This document shows, piece after piece, positions 34,351-44,765 of a stretch of 64,000 bases of DNA. The stretch is from Cutaneotrichosporon cavernicola (Eukaryota; Basidiomycota; Tremellomycetes; Trichosporonales; Trichosporonaceae). A program made the translations under genes and the position numbers. The stretch covers positions 449,001-513,000 of the forward strand of contig NC_083400.1 in assembly GCF_030864355.1 (NCBI RefSeq), given 5' to 3'. The stretch's first letter is position 1. Every line of letters begins with the position of its first letter. The notes under the pieces were generated by a model. It was not told the origin of the DNA. It was given only the letters and a program-made list of their open reading frames with translations, and ran no database searches.

Positions 34351-34542
34351 ACTATCCTTAGCGATGCGACGTCCTAAAGGTTACACTAATGTGGGTGTGG
34401 TGTTTCGGGATTGAATTTGGGTAAGCTTTGTGGCGGTTGCAGGGAAGGAGAAGGAAGTGGAGGTCTGGCCACTCTCCGTCATCATCCTCGCCACCCAACT
34501 ACCTAACCGTACCCGGTTCACACTCTCCATCACCGAGATAAC
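34351..34542. promoter_or_regulatory. Shared promoter of U2 snRNA and YJU2
   Basis: Only 192 nt separate the U2 5' end from the YJU2 ATG. The U2-proximal part (34368-34434) contains the block repeated at 18325-18392, which is the best candidate for an snRNA proximal sequence element: TTACACTAATGTGGG, GTTTCGGGATT and AGCTTTGTGGC. The remainder is a C/T-rich YJU2 leader. Confidence 0.7.
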
Positions 34543-35844
34543 ATGTCCGAACGAAAGGTCCTCAACGTGAGTAATAAAGACTAAAGCGCAAGACGACGCT
34601 GACGCCGTGCTCCATCGTAACACAACAATGGATTTGACTCTCCTTCTACCATCCCTTCCTCCAACCCCCCGGCTCCCACCCCCACCTTTCTCCCTTTCAC
34701 CCCCACCCACCTATCCCACGCATCGGCTTAACAGAAATAGTACGTTCCAGATACCAGGAGTACGCGTTCAAGCTGACTCCAGCTTCCCGCCCGACTTTGA
34801 TCCGTCCAAGATCAAGCGCCGCAAGGGCTTGAAGAAGCAGAATGGGTCGCAGATGACTGTCCGTCTCATGTCGCCGTACTCGATGCAATGCTCCAAGTGC
34901 GGCGAGTATATCTGTGAGTTTGTTATAAACGCGGCTCCGTTTACTGACGCCAGACAAGGGCAAGAAGTTTAACGCACGCAAGGAGACGGCGGTTGGGGAG
35001 GAGTACCTTGGCATCAAGGTGTTCCGATTCTACATTGTGAGTAGGAGACTCCTCCATGAAGCGGCTGTGCTAGGGGGCTTAGCCCTCTGATTATCTCGCC
35101 TTCCCTCACCTTCTCCTACGACCTCACTGACACCAGAAATGCCCGGTCTGCTCATCTGAAATTACGTTCAAGACGGACCCCAAGCAGGGCGACTTCGTTC
35201 CCGAGCATGGTGCGACACGTAACTTTGAGAACTGGAAGGAGACCGACCCCAACAACCAGGCAGGCCTGCTTCCCTCCGCCGAGGCAGACGAGGACTACGA
35301 CAGTGATGGCAACCCCACCGCCGACAAGGTCGAGCGCGATGCCATGGCCGACCTCGAGCGCAGCCAAGAACAGTCCCGGCGCGAGATGGAGATCATGGAC
35401 GAGCTTGCGGACTTGCGGCAACGCAATGCCCGTCTCGAGACCAGTGCCCGTGCCGACGATCCAGAGTCGCTCCTTGCTGCCCTCCACGCTGAACGGGAGA
35501 ACGCGGAGGAGGCGGCACGTCGCCAGGTCGAAGACGCCGAGGACGATGCCATGGTGGCAAAATTCTTTACAAAGCTGCCGCCTCCCGGCGCCAAGGTTGA
35601 CGCCGCACCAGGTGCAGACGACGCCTCTGACAATGAGGGGACGAGCGCCTCTCCAGCACCTGCTCCTCTCATTATCAAGCGCACCGCCGCCTCGGCCAAG
35701 GGCGAGCCCACAGTGTCGTCTTTGTTAGCAGCCAAGGGCAAGGCCCTCGACGGCCCTCCAGCAGCTGCCAAACCTGCAGCCAAGCGCAAGCGCGGAGACC
35801 TGCAGAAGATGCTCGGCATCAAGGGCAAGAAGTCCAAAGCGTAG
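34543..35844 (+). CDS. YJU2: YJU2/CCDC94 step-I splicing factor
   Basis: YJU2 joins the spliceosome after Prp2 and promotes the branching step beside the U2-branch-site helix. The ATG at 34543 gives MSERKVLN. The family continues KY(F/Y)PPDFDPSKI, and here those codons are recovered only by inserting a 5-nt exon AAATA (34735-34739) between a 168-nt intron (34567-34734) and a 43-nt intron (34740-34782). Two further introns (34914-34953, 35037-35136) restore [20 protein letters not shown] and the second zinc knuckle [16 protein letters not shown] coiled-coil region (residues about 150-210) and a basic C-terminus ending [12 protein letters not shown] follow. The predicted length is about 316 residues. 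Confidence 0.94.
34735..34739 (+). other. YJU2: Predicted 5-nt microexon of YJU2
   Basis: The AAATA exon is preceded by GGCTTAACAG and followed by GTACGTTCC. AAC + AAA + TA|C + TTC reads N-K-Y-F, exactly the conserved YJU2 N-terminus. Skipping it, or extending the exon through the adjacent G, breaks the frame or meets TAG. Confidence 0.75.
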
Positions 35845-36466
35845 GGTAGGCGTAGGTCTGTAGTCACGTGTATTGTTAGATTCCATGGCATTGAGATCGT
35901 GTTGTTGGCATGACGTAGATAAGAGTTGGGGCTGGGCGACGAGGACGTACGTTGCATATTTGGGTCGCTCGTTTGCTCTTGTTGTCCCTGGATGTCAATA
36001 ATGCGCGCATTGTTTGGCTGGACACTCGTTTCGACAGGCCTTTAGGACAGTTTTACAGCGACGTCGACTTGCGTACGCACTGTATCACCATGTTGACTGC
36101 CACATATTCGTGTGTCTGTCTGTGCCTTGGGTGGCGCTGGTGGAGGTTGATAGTGGTGTATCACGGTATCACGTGCAACTCTCTCACGGTAACTCCTTTT
36201 GGCCCAGCCTTGTTCGCAAGCCGGTCGTCACCTCCATCCCCCACCACCCCCCTTCCCCCCATCCCACTCATCCATCCTCTTCGCCATCCATCTTCTCTCC
36301 ATCTCAAACTCTTCCTACCGTCGCTCCTACAACGCGACCGTTGGCTAGCGCTAGTCAGAACATCTTCCAATCCCCTTACATAGCTCCTTAGCTCTTGACG
36401 CACCCTCGGAGGATACCCGACAAACCTCCACTTACCACCACCACCACCCCCATCCACCCGCCCGCC
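35845..36466. other. Gene-free interval, SIN3 promoter
   Basis: These 622 nt contain the YJU2 3' flank and the SIN3 upstream region. From 36225 on it is strongly C-rich (CACCACCCCCCTTCCCCCC) with CACCACCAC repeats just before the ATG. No gene is visible. Confidence 0.45.
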
Positions 36467-39400
36467 ATGTCCAACCCGCCACAGTCGGGGACGGGCGCGT
36501 GGCCCAAGGCCGACCCGGCCGCGTATCGTCCGCTCAACGTGCGCGATGCGCTTAGTTATCTGGACCTGGTCAAGGTGAGTCTCTCCGGTGGAGGTTGATG
36601 GGCGTTGGGGGAGGGGACCCGTCCGCAAGCAATGCGGGGAAAGAGCTGAAAGAGCTTTGCTCCTTAGCAGTAGGAAGTGGATGACATCGTGCGCGTGTAT
36701 CGCACTTACGCGGTGTGGAGAGAGCTCTATTCTCTTCCTCTGGACGCACCTCCACCACCCCACATCACCCCAGTGTCCACGCTTGGCTTGTACTAACATT
36801 CCCAGATCCAGTTCGCGGACCAGCCGGAGGTGTACAACCGCTTCCTTGACGTGATGAAGGAATTCAAGGGCCAGGTGTGAGTGTTTGCATGCGTGGCGGT
36901 GATAGTGGCCAACCCGCCAGTATAACTGCCAGGCCTCGGCTTATGGAGAGTGGAGGCTGACTTGCAGGATTGACACACCTGGCGTCATCGACCGCGTCTC
37001 GACTCTGTTCCGCGGCCATCCGTCCCTCATTCAAGGTTTCAACACCTTCCTGCCTCCCGGCTACCGAATCGAATGTTTTGGCCCCGAGGGCGATGCCCAC
37101 GGCGTCATCACCGTCACCACGCCCACGGGCACCGTGTCCCAGGTGCCTGGCAGCGGTGGTCTCGCAGCCGCCATGGAGCAGAGGGAGCGCGAAAGGGAGC
37201 GCGAGCTGGCCCACATGGCCCAGCAGCAGCAGCAGCAGCCTGAGCGTGAAATTCCCAGCCATCCGGGGTACAGTGGTGCGCCACCGCCCCAGCCGCACCC
37301 ATACGGCCGTGATGGGCCACGTGCCGAGCCACTTGCCGCGCGGGTCCCGGCAGCGCTGCCACCCCAGCCCGCGCCGGCTCCGCGCCAGGCTGCTCCGTCT
37401 TCCGTCCCCATTCCTCCGCAGCACCCTTTGCCTGTCTCCGGCCCGTCTACACCTGGGGCCGGGGCGTACCAGCAGGGCGCGCAGCAGCAGTCGGGCTCGC
37501 AGCAGCAACGCGCCACGCCCATGCTCGAGTTCAACCATGCGATCTCGTTCGTCAACAAGATCAAGAACCGCTTCAACTCGGAGCCCGAGACGTACAAGAA
37601 CTTCCTCGAGATCTTGCAGACCTACCACCGCGATCAGCGCATCGAGGAGGTGAGCAAGGGACGCCGAACCGGCGATAACAGCCAGGTGTACGAGCAAGTA
37701 ATCGAGCTGTTCAAGAACGCCCCCGACCTGCTTGCCGAGTTCAAACAGTTCCTCCCGGAGAGCGGCGGCGCGATGGGATTCGGCTCGTTTGTGCAGGCTG
37801 CAGCGGGCTCGACTGCGCCCACTGCCGGCCAGAAGCGCAAGGACACCAAGGATCCCGCAGCGGCCAAGAAGCGCCGTCAGGACAAGGCTGCAGCCCAGAA
37901 GGTATGTTCTGACTGACTGCATTGCTGACGCGCAGAAGAAGAAGGAGGCGTCGCCCGAGGCCGACGAGCCCACGGTTGGTTCGCAGGTGCTGCAGACGCT
38001 CGCTTCGCCCGACGAGGTGGCCTTCTTTGACAAGGTTAAGAAGTACATCGACGACAAGACGACGTACCACGAGTTCCTCAAGCTCCTCAACCTCTTCATT
38101 CAGGACATGATCAATTCCAAGGAGCTGCTCAACCGCGCCAAGGACTTCATCGGTGACGCGGGCGAGATCTGGACGTCGTTCAAGAAGTTAGTAGGGGCCG
38201 ACGACTTGGGTAACATTGGCCACGCAACCCAGGCGCAGGGCGGATTCGGGTTCGGCGGTATGGTTAACATCGACAACCAGCTGTCAGAGAACACGCCGAT
38301 GCTCGAGCGCGTCAAGCCTGACCTCGGCAGCGCGCGCGCCAGGAGCTACGGCCCCAGCTACCGCAAACTGCCCCAGTCCGAGATCAACTTAACTTGCACT
38401 GGCCGCGACGCCATGTGCTGGGAGGTGCTGAACGACGAGTGGGTGTCGCACCCGACGTGGGCTTCCGAAGACTCGGCACCATTCTCGACGCACCGTAAGA
38501 ACGCGTACGAGGAGGCGCTGCACAAGTCAGAGGAGGAGCGACACGAGTATGACTTCCACATCGAGGCCAACCTGCGCACGATCGCACTCCTTGAGCCCCT
38601 CTACAACAAGATCCAGAGTATGGACGAGGAGGAGCGCCGCCACTTTAACCTCAAGTCGGGCCTGGGCGGGCACAGTAGATCAATTTACCAGCGCATCCTC
38701 AAGAAGGTGTACGGCAAGGAGTTGGGTCCGGACATTATCAAGGCGCTGCACGAGAACCCCGTCGTCGCGCTCCCCATTGTGCTGGACCGCCTCAAGGCCA
38801 AGGATGATGAGTGGAAGAAGGCACAGCGCGAGTGGAATCGTGTCTGGCGCGAGCAGGACGCCAAGAACTTTTATAAGGCGCTTGACCATCAGGGTGTCAC
38901 GTTCAAGTCGCAGGACAAGAAGACGATTGCCCCCAAGACGATCATTGCCGAGATTGAGGCGCGTCGCCGCGAGCAGGTCAACGTGCGCAACACTATGACA
39001 CAGCCTGGTTCGACTCCTCGTCCTCGCCACCAGTATTCGTTCGAGTTCAAGGACGTCGATGTGCTCAAGGACTCGCTCAAGCTCGTGTTCGGTTATTTGG
39101 ACCGCATGACCACAATCAACGCAACCGATAAGGAGCGCATCGAGCTGCAGATCCGCGACTTTATCCCCACCTTCTTCATGTTTGACAAGGACGAGTTTGA
39201 CGACTTTGGCGACGCTGCCGATTCGGATGAAAGCACGGCTGGCGCCGAGTCGGACGGCGATCAGAGCATGGCCGAGGACAACGGGCGTCAGAAGAAGAGC
39301 GAGCCGTCTCTGCGCCAGAAGCTGCTCAAGGAGGCTATGTCCAAGACTCGCGAGGACACAGGCACGCCAGCACCCGCCGATGCACAGGGCGATGGCATGG

Positions 39401-40488
39401 AGAACATTGATACGAGCGCCGACGACGAGGAGAAGGGGCCCGACGACCCGTCGTGGGCACCTTTCCTTGAGCCTGAGGAAGACGCGGACTCCGACCCCGG
39501 CCTGCAACCCAGGCCTCAGCGTGCGGCGAATTTCTTCGCCAACAACTACTTCTTCATCCTCGTCCGTCTCATCCAGATCCTCTACTCTCGCCTGTTGTTG
39601 TGCAAGTCGATCGCCACCGACCTTGCTGAGCAGAAGAAGCAGCCGATCAACCCTGTTGCAATCAAGCTCGGCCTCGCTGAGCCCGAGTCGCAGAACTTTG
39701 GTATCGAGAACGGCGAAAACCCAGCACGCCACTACTACGGCCATCTGCTGGCGCTGTGCGAGCGACTCTTTGACCAGGAGATCGACCAGGCCACGTTTGA
39801 AGAGACGCTGCGCCTCATGTTCAACAACAAGGCTTATATCATGTTCACGGTGGACCGCGTTGTCAGCGCGATCGTCAAGCAGACACAGCAGATTGTCAGC
39901 GACAACAAGAGCCAGGAGCTGTTCAAGCTTCTTGTCGCGGACCGGCGACACGAGCGCACCACCACCCGCCAGCAGGTTGCGTACCGTATGAAGGCCGAGA
40001 CGGTGCTCGGCCCCGAGGAGAGCCGCGAGAACATGTACCGGATCGAGTATGCCCCGCGCTCCGAGACGGTGGCGGTGCAGCTCATCCTGCGCGAGGACCT
40101 GACGGTGGACCCCAAGAACGCCGTCGAGGCCTGGAACCTGTACATGTCGGGCTATCCTCTCATTTACCCAACCGAAGGACTGGCGCACCGTGTCGAGCCG
40201 CCATTCCTGAAGCGCACGATTCACGAGTTGCCAGAGAACACTAGGCGCGAGACGTCATATGTCGCGAGCAGTGGGCTCAAGTTCCGCGTCGCCCTGGGCA
40301 ACTACCGCCTCTTCTATGTTCCGGGCACTGAGGACTACTTCCACCGCCTTGGCGGGGAGGACGACGAGTCGTCTAATGAGAGTGCCAAGAAGCGCCTCGA
40401 CGAGTGGGTGCAGAGCAAGCTCGACGAGCCCGAGGACGAGGACGAGCAGGAGTCTGCCGAGGCGCCCGCTGTCCCGATGAGCGAGTAG
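36467..40488 (+). CDS. SIN3: SIN3 transcriptional corepressor scaffold
   Basis: Sin3 is the scaffold of the Rpd3-type histone deacetylase complex. The ATG at 36467 starts MSNPPQSGTGAWPKADPAAY. PAH1 runs from RDALSYLDLVK through YNRFLDVMKEFKGQV to FLPPGYRIECFG. A Gln/Pro-rich linker (QQQQQQ) follows. PAH2 begins EFNHAISFVNKIKNRFNSEP and PAH3 EVAFFDKVKKYIDDKTTYHE. The histone-deacetylase-interacting domain starts GPSYRKLPQSEINLTCTGRD, and a long C-terminal Sin3 domain ends in acidic sequence. Introns occur after DLVK, after GQV, a 36-nt one at 37650-37685 and one before KKKEASPEADE. The 36-nt intron has no stop and keeps frame; removing it restores the PAH2 helix DQRIEEVYEQVIELF. Confidence 0.96.
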
Positions 40489-41349
40489 ATGCCGATTGCG
40501 CGTTGTTGTAATTCCATACGTATGTTTCGTTTGTCGAGCGAGCGAGCGATTGTTAGCGAGTGCGAGTGTGAGTGCGGGGATGGCTGGTTGTCAGTGTGTT
40601 AGATTGTGTTGGATTGGCGAGGGTGACTTGAATTTGCGGACAGGACTATGATGCGGCGACAGCTTGGACAGTGTCTATGGGCAAAAAAAGCATGCAGGCA
40701 TGGATGGGATGCACGTGCCGTCGAGGTGCATGTTTTGGTGCCTCACATGCTTGTTGAAAGCATATTGCCTTGCATGTGCTAGAATTGTCGCGTCGTAGGC
40801 TGTGCCTATCCTGGCTGTTTTGGTGACGTGCTTACATGCCGCGTGCAAAGTGCAGGGGTGCTGGGGTGCAGGGGAAGGTGGAGCGGAAGGGTAGGGTGGT
40901 CGGTGGCCAGTGGCCAGTGAATCTCAACACTAAAGCACCCAAAGGTGTCAACACACACAGTATAGTGTCTTTGAACATTTGTCATCGTCCACCCACATCC
41001 TCATCTCAACACTGCTCATCCCTCTCATCTCACCCTCCCCTTCACATCCTCGTACCCTCTCGTTCCATCGTCGCCACAGCTCATCCGCCGCCGGTCATTT
41101 CCGCCTCAGCCTCCACCGCCACTCATTATCAGCGGTTGCTGTTCGCTTCACACTTTCCCATCTCCCAAACTCTAGCCACACCTCCAACTCCAACGTCCAA
41201 CTACCTCCCACCACTTGCCTCCCACCTCTAGAGCTCTCTCCTACCATTCCCCGACTTGGTCGCCAACCTCATCACCTTGACCACCCTTATCTCTCTCTCT
41301 TCTCTCTCCCCCTTCCTCACCTCCTCCCCCTGAACCCAACCGCCCCACG
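40489..41349. other. Gene-free interval
   Basis: This interval of 861 nt between two plus-strand genes has a cluster of GCATG/CATGC words at 40690-40830 (at least seven) and then, from 40980, a long C/T-rich leader with CTCTCTCTCTTCTCTCTCC near 41290. No exon or RNA gene is supported. Confidence 0.45.
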
Positions 41350-42840
41350 ATGGCTCTAGCCGCGCTCAAGATCGGAGGCCACAGACGTTCCAAGTCATCC
41401 AACCCCGTCACACCCGTATCGACCATCGAGAATGGTCACAACTCTGGGGACTCGGTCCCCCCGTCTCCACGCATCGTCGTGTCGTCGCAGCCCGCCTCGA
41501 TCCTGAAGGCATCCACGCCCTCTGTGTCGTCCGGCTCAACATCCACCTCGTTCAGCAAGAAGCGCTTGAGTTTAAGCGACATCCGCAACCTCAGCATCAA
41601 CCGCACCGAGACAACCGATAGCCGTTGGAGCGCCGATGAGAACTCGAACTCTTCAAGCTCTAGCAACGACATGTGCCCGTTACCAGAGAGCTCGATGAAG
41701 TCGCCCTTCCCGTTCTTCAGCGTGTCCCTCTCCGGCACTTCCACACTCTCGTTCATCGCCATGCCTGTGGTGATCCGACCGGCCGTGATTGCCGCCGTAC
41801 AGCGTGCTTGGAAGCACGGCATCCGCACGATGGATAGCGTCGACTATGCACCCGAGCTTATGGAATTCCACCGCAGCAAGGGATGCGAAGGGGGAGTGTG
41901 GGAGATTACCCTCAAGGTAGGCTAGACAACGTGGAGCTCGCTGACCCCAGGGCGATGCTTGGAACCCCTCCTCGGGGGACAAGGTGGCGTGAGTGTCGAT
42001 CAACGGTCACCGACCGCTCTTGGCGCTTCTGTTTCTGGCGCCCAGCCTTCCTCTGGCCCCTAATCCCACCTCACTCTCACCTACACCGCATCACAGCCAC
42101 GCTCGCACTGCAACTGACGCCAGCTCGAAGCGCATCATTCTCTATCTCCTCGTCGAACTTGCACGAAACGGATACGAGCTCACGACGAGCTACCGCATGA
42201 GTGCCAAGGGTGAGTGCGAGTGTGATCCGCTCGGCGTTCCGCTCGTGGCGTTCCGTGTCCCTGCGCTCCTTGACAGTTGCATCGACTCAATCTTGGTGCA
42301 AGCGCCAAACTCTTGGCGGCCGCACAGATCACACCCCCAGATCTGAGATTGTTCCTGACCGCAGATTCCGGCAAGGACACACTCGTCTTCAGCACCTGCA
42401 CGCCCGACCCCGACCCAGTCTTTTTCGCGGTCGCATTCTACTCGTCTGACCGTATCTGGATTATTGACGCCGAGGCCGACGTCGGCCAGGCACTAGAGGA
42501 GGGGATCAAGGCGACGTGGGTCGATGGCGTCAAGGCGGCACGTGTGCGCCAGCGCCACTGCCGCGAGATCAAGCTTGCCGGCTCGCCATGGGTCGCGCAC
42601 AGCAAAAGCTCGCTCATCAGTGCCCGTATCATACACTTGACCATCCTCAAGTACATCACGCACAAGAGCATGGGGTACGAGCTTGCGGGTACCGTCAGCA
42701 TGTCTGATCTCGATTCGGGCGAGCTGCCTGTCAGCTTTTACCGCAAGACGGGCAAGGGCGAGTGGGGTACGCTGGACGCGCTCCCGTCGCCTGTGCCGGT
42801 CAGCGAGGCGGCGCGCCGGTCCATGTCGGTTGGCGTTTAG
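41350..42840 (+). CDS. Conserved fungal protein of unknown function
   Basis: I do not recognise a named family. The ATG at 41350 (ACGATGGCTC) opens a serine-rich, basic N-terminus with KRLSLSDIRNLSI and a run of serines near residue 105. A folded C-terminal part follows, with VVIRPAVIAAVQRAWKHGI, FHRSKGCEGGVWEITLKGDAW, SSKRIILYLLVELARNGYEL and ARIIHLTILKYITHKSMGYE. Three introns are removed; the third is about 155 nt and splits SAK from DSGKDTLVF. The alternating strands and helices and the absence of signal peptide or membrane spans suggest a soluble protein. It is about 380 residues long. Confidence 0.75.
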
Positions 42841-43374
42841 TGACATTTGTGCTTGTGTTGCATTTACGTATGTATATTATCACTGATAGAGAGTTGGACA
42901 TAGAGCCATGTCACAGGGGCAGGGGCAGGGCGTTGGGTTTGGTTGGTGGCGGTTGGTGGGGGCGTCTGGATGATGCACATGTGACACTGCGATCAACTTG
43001 GCCTAAACTGTGCTGTGACAAAGTGCTTGGATGTCCGCACATACAGCCTCGTTCATGTGATATTTTGAGTAGGACTGGAGTTGAATTGAATCTCCCACTG
43101 TAAGGAACCCTGCCTGCCCACAGCGCGGTTCAGATCCTCACCTGAACAGTGCCGGGAACCGCCACATGCGTCTCACCATACTACGTACCACGCCACCTCG
43201 GCCACAACCAGGTGAGCCCCAGGTGAGCATGTGAACAATCAACTTGTCATTGACACATGACGACAACGTCTCCCATGCTCTCAACCCCCACGGCCCCCAC
43301 ACCCTCACCCACACCCACTCCATTCGTTGATACGAACCCAACATGACATGTACAGTACAACTAATCATCTCTAG
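42841..43374. other. Gene-free convergent interval
   Basis: These 534 nt between convergent genes carry a GGTTGGTGGCGGTTGGTGGGGG repeat-like stretch near 42940-42965. No gene is seen. Confidence 0.45.
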
Positions 43375-44370
43375 CTACAACCGCTCGGGATGGCACCCGC
43401 ATCTAACCTGTCCCTCCAACGCCCTTTCCAGACTACTAACAAGCCTATTAACCACCTCGTCACCCCCCGTCGCCCTCCTAACTGCCTCGACGTTTCTCCC
43501 CCTAAACCTTACCCAGCTGGGCATGAGTTCGTGAACGACAAACTGCAAAAAGCTCGCACTCGCCACATCCGACGAATGCCCCGGCGCGATATGGGGCAGG
43601 ACGTGCTGGGCGAGCATATCGTCCAGCGCCATACCCAGAGATTCGAGGGCGACATGTTCAGAGAGCGACGGAGTCGAGAGGGCACGGAAACGGCGATAGT
43701 TGGGAGTTACTTCGTTGACTAGGTACGCGTGGAGTGTGTTTGGGGGTAGGTTTGTTTCGGCCTCTGCGAGGGTTAGGGGCGGGGCGAAGGGGGTGGAAAT
43801 CATTTCCAATAGTCCGTCGAGGTTTGGTTCGAGGAGGGTTGATTCGAGCTCGCGGTGCCATTGGCGAATGGAGGTGGCCCAGCCTGTGTAGGCTTCTAGA
43901 GAGGCGGCCATGGTTTCGGGGGTCCAGGTTGATGGCGTGGCGGCGGGGGGGAGGGGAGGAAGGTTGGCGACGAGGTTTGAGAGCTGTTGGGGACGCATGG
44001 GGTGGGGGTGGGGGTGGGAGGGGTTGAGGGAAGGGGAGGGAAGGGGAGGGAGGGTAAGGGAGAAGAGGATGGGCAAGAACGGTGGAGGTGATGAGTGACG
44101 AGTGACAAGTGACGAGTGACGGGTGACCGGTGACGAGTCGAGTATGAGGTATGAGAATCGGGGCGCAGTGTCAATACGAGTGTAATAGAAAGGGTATCAG
44201 CTCACCTGTTGCTTCCACGGTATTATCGAAGGACCTGCTACTGGTTGAGGTTGTGTTTGAGGTTGAGCAGCAACGGTGGGAAGTGCGACGGTAGGAGTGA
44301 CTTTGGCTCGCTTCTTTGCCAGCTTGGGTTTATCGGTTCCGGGTCCTTTGGGCGCCTTGCGGCGAGGCAT
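43375..44370 (-). CDS. Hypothetical protein
   Basis: The gene is unrecognised. The ATG at 44370 gives a basic N-terminus MPRRKAPKGPGTDKPKLAKK, possibly nuclear. A 222-nt intron (43984-44205) then joins PSIIPWKQQ to LSNLVANLPPLPPAATPSTW. The remainder is helical (LEAYTGWATSIRQWHREL, FVVHELMPSWVRFRGRN) and ends GQVRCGCHPERL. An alternative start is the in-frame ATG at about 43997 (MRPQQLSNLV), which would drop the basic exon. The length is about 257 residues. It has no close neighbour in the same pathway. Confidence 0.65.
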
Positions 44371-44765
44371 CGTCGTGCTGGAGTGGGTGATGGTAAGTTG
44401 ATAAGTTTGGTTGGGGTTGGGGTTGGGGTAGAAGTTGAGAGGTCGAGTGAATGAATAGATAACAAATCAAGTGATATGACAAGATGAGGGATGGATAAGG
44501 GATGAAGAATGAATGACTAGTCGACTTGAACGTCACGACGATGACTGGACTGTATTTGCTATCCATTCGCACCCGCACAAAACGTACTTCGTCCGTGCAC
44601 ACACGCCACCAGCCTCTTCCTTTTGTTTTGTTTCCTCATTCCTAAATGCATCATCTGGCTTGCAGCACAACTCTACTGCACAATTCAACAACAATATCAT
44701 GCTCCCAAAGCCACCCCTATACCACTGCATCGACTCTCCACAATTCAATCTCCTCTCCTCCTCAC
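44371..44765. other. Gene-free interval
   Basis: These 395 nt include GGTTGGGGTTGGGGTTGGGGTA at 44410-44430, a short G-rich repeat in the promoter of the minus-strand gene. No gene is visible. Confidence 0.4.

Noticed and set aside
38680..40224. 514-codon open frame on the minus strand within SIN3
   Set aside because: It is the antisense of a well-supported conserved exon; its composition (Leu/Val/Arg-rich) is that of a GC-rich shadow frame.
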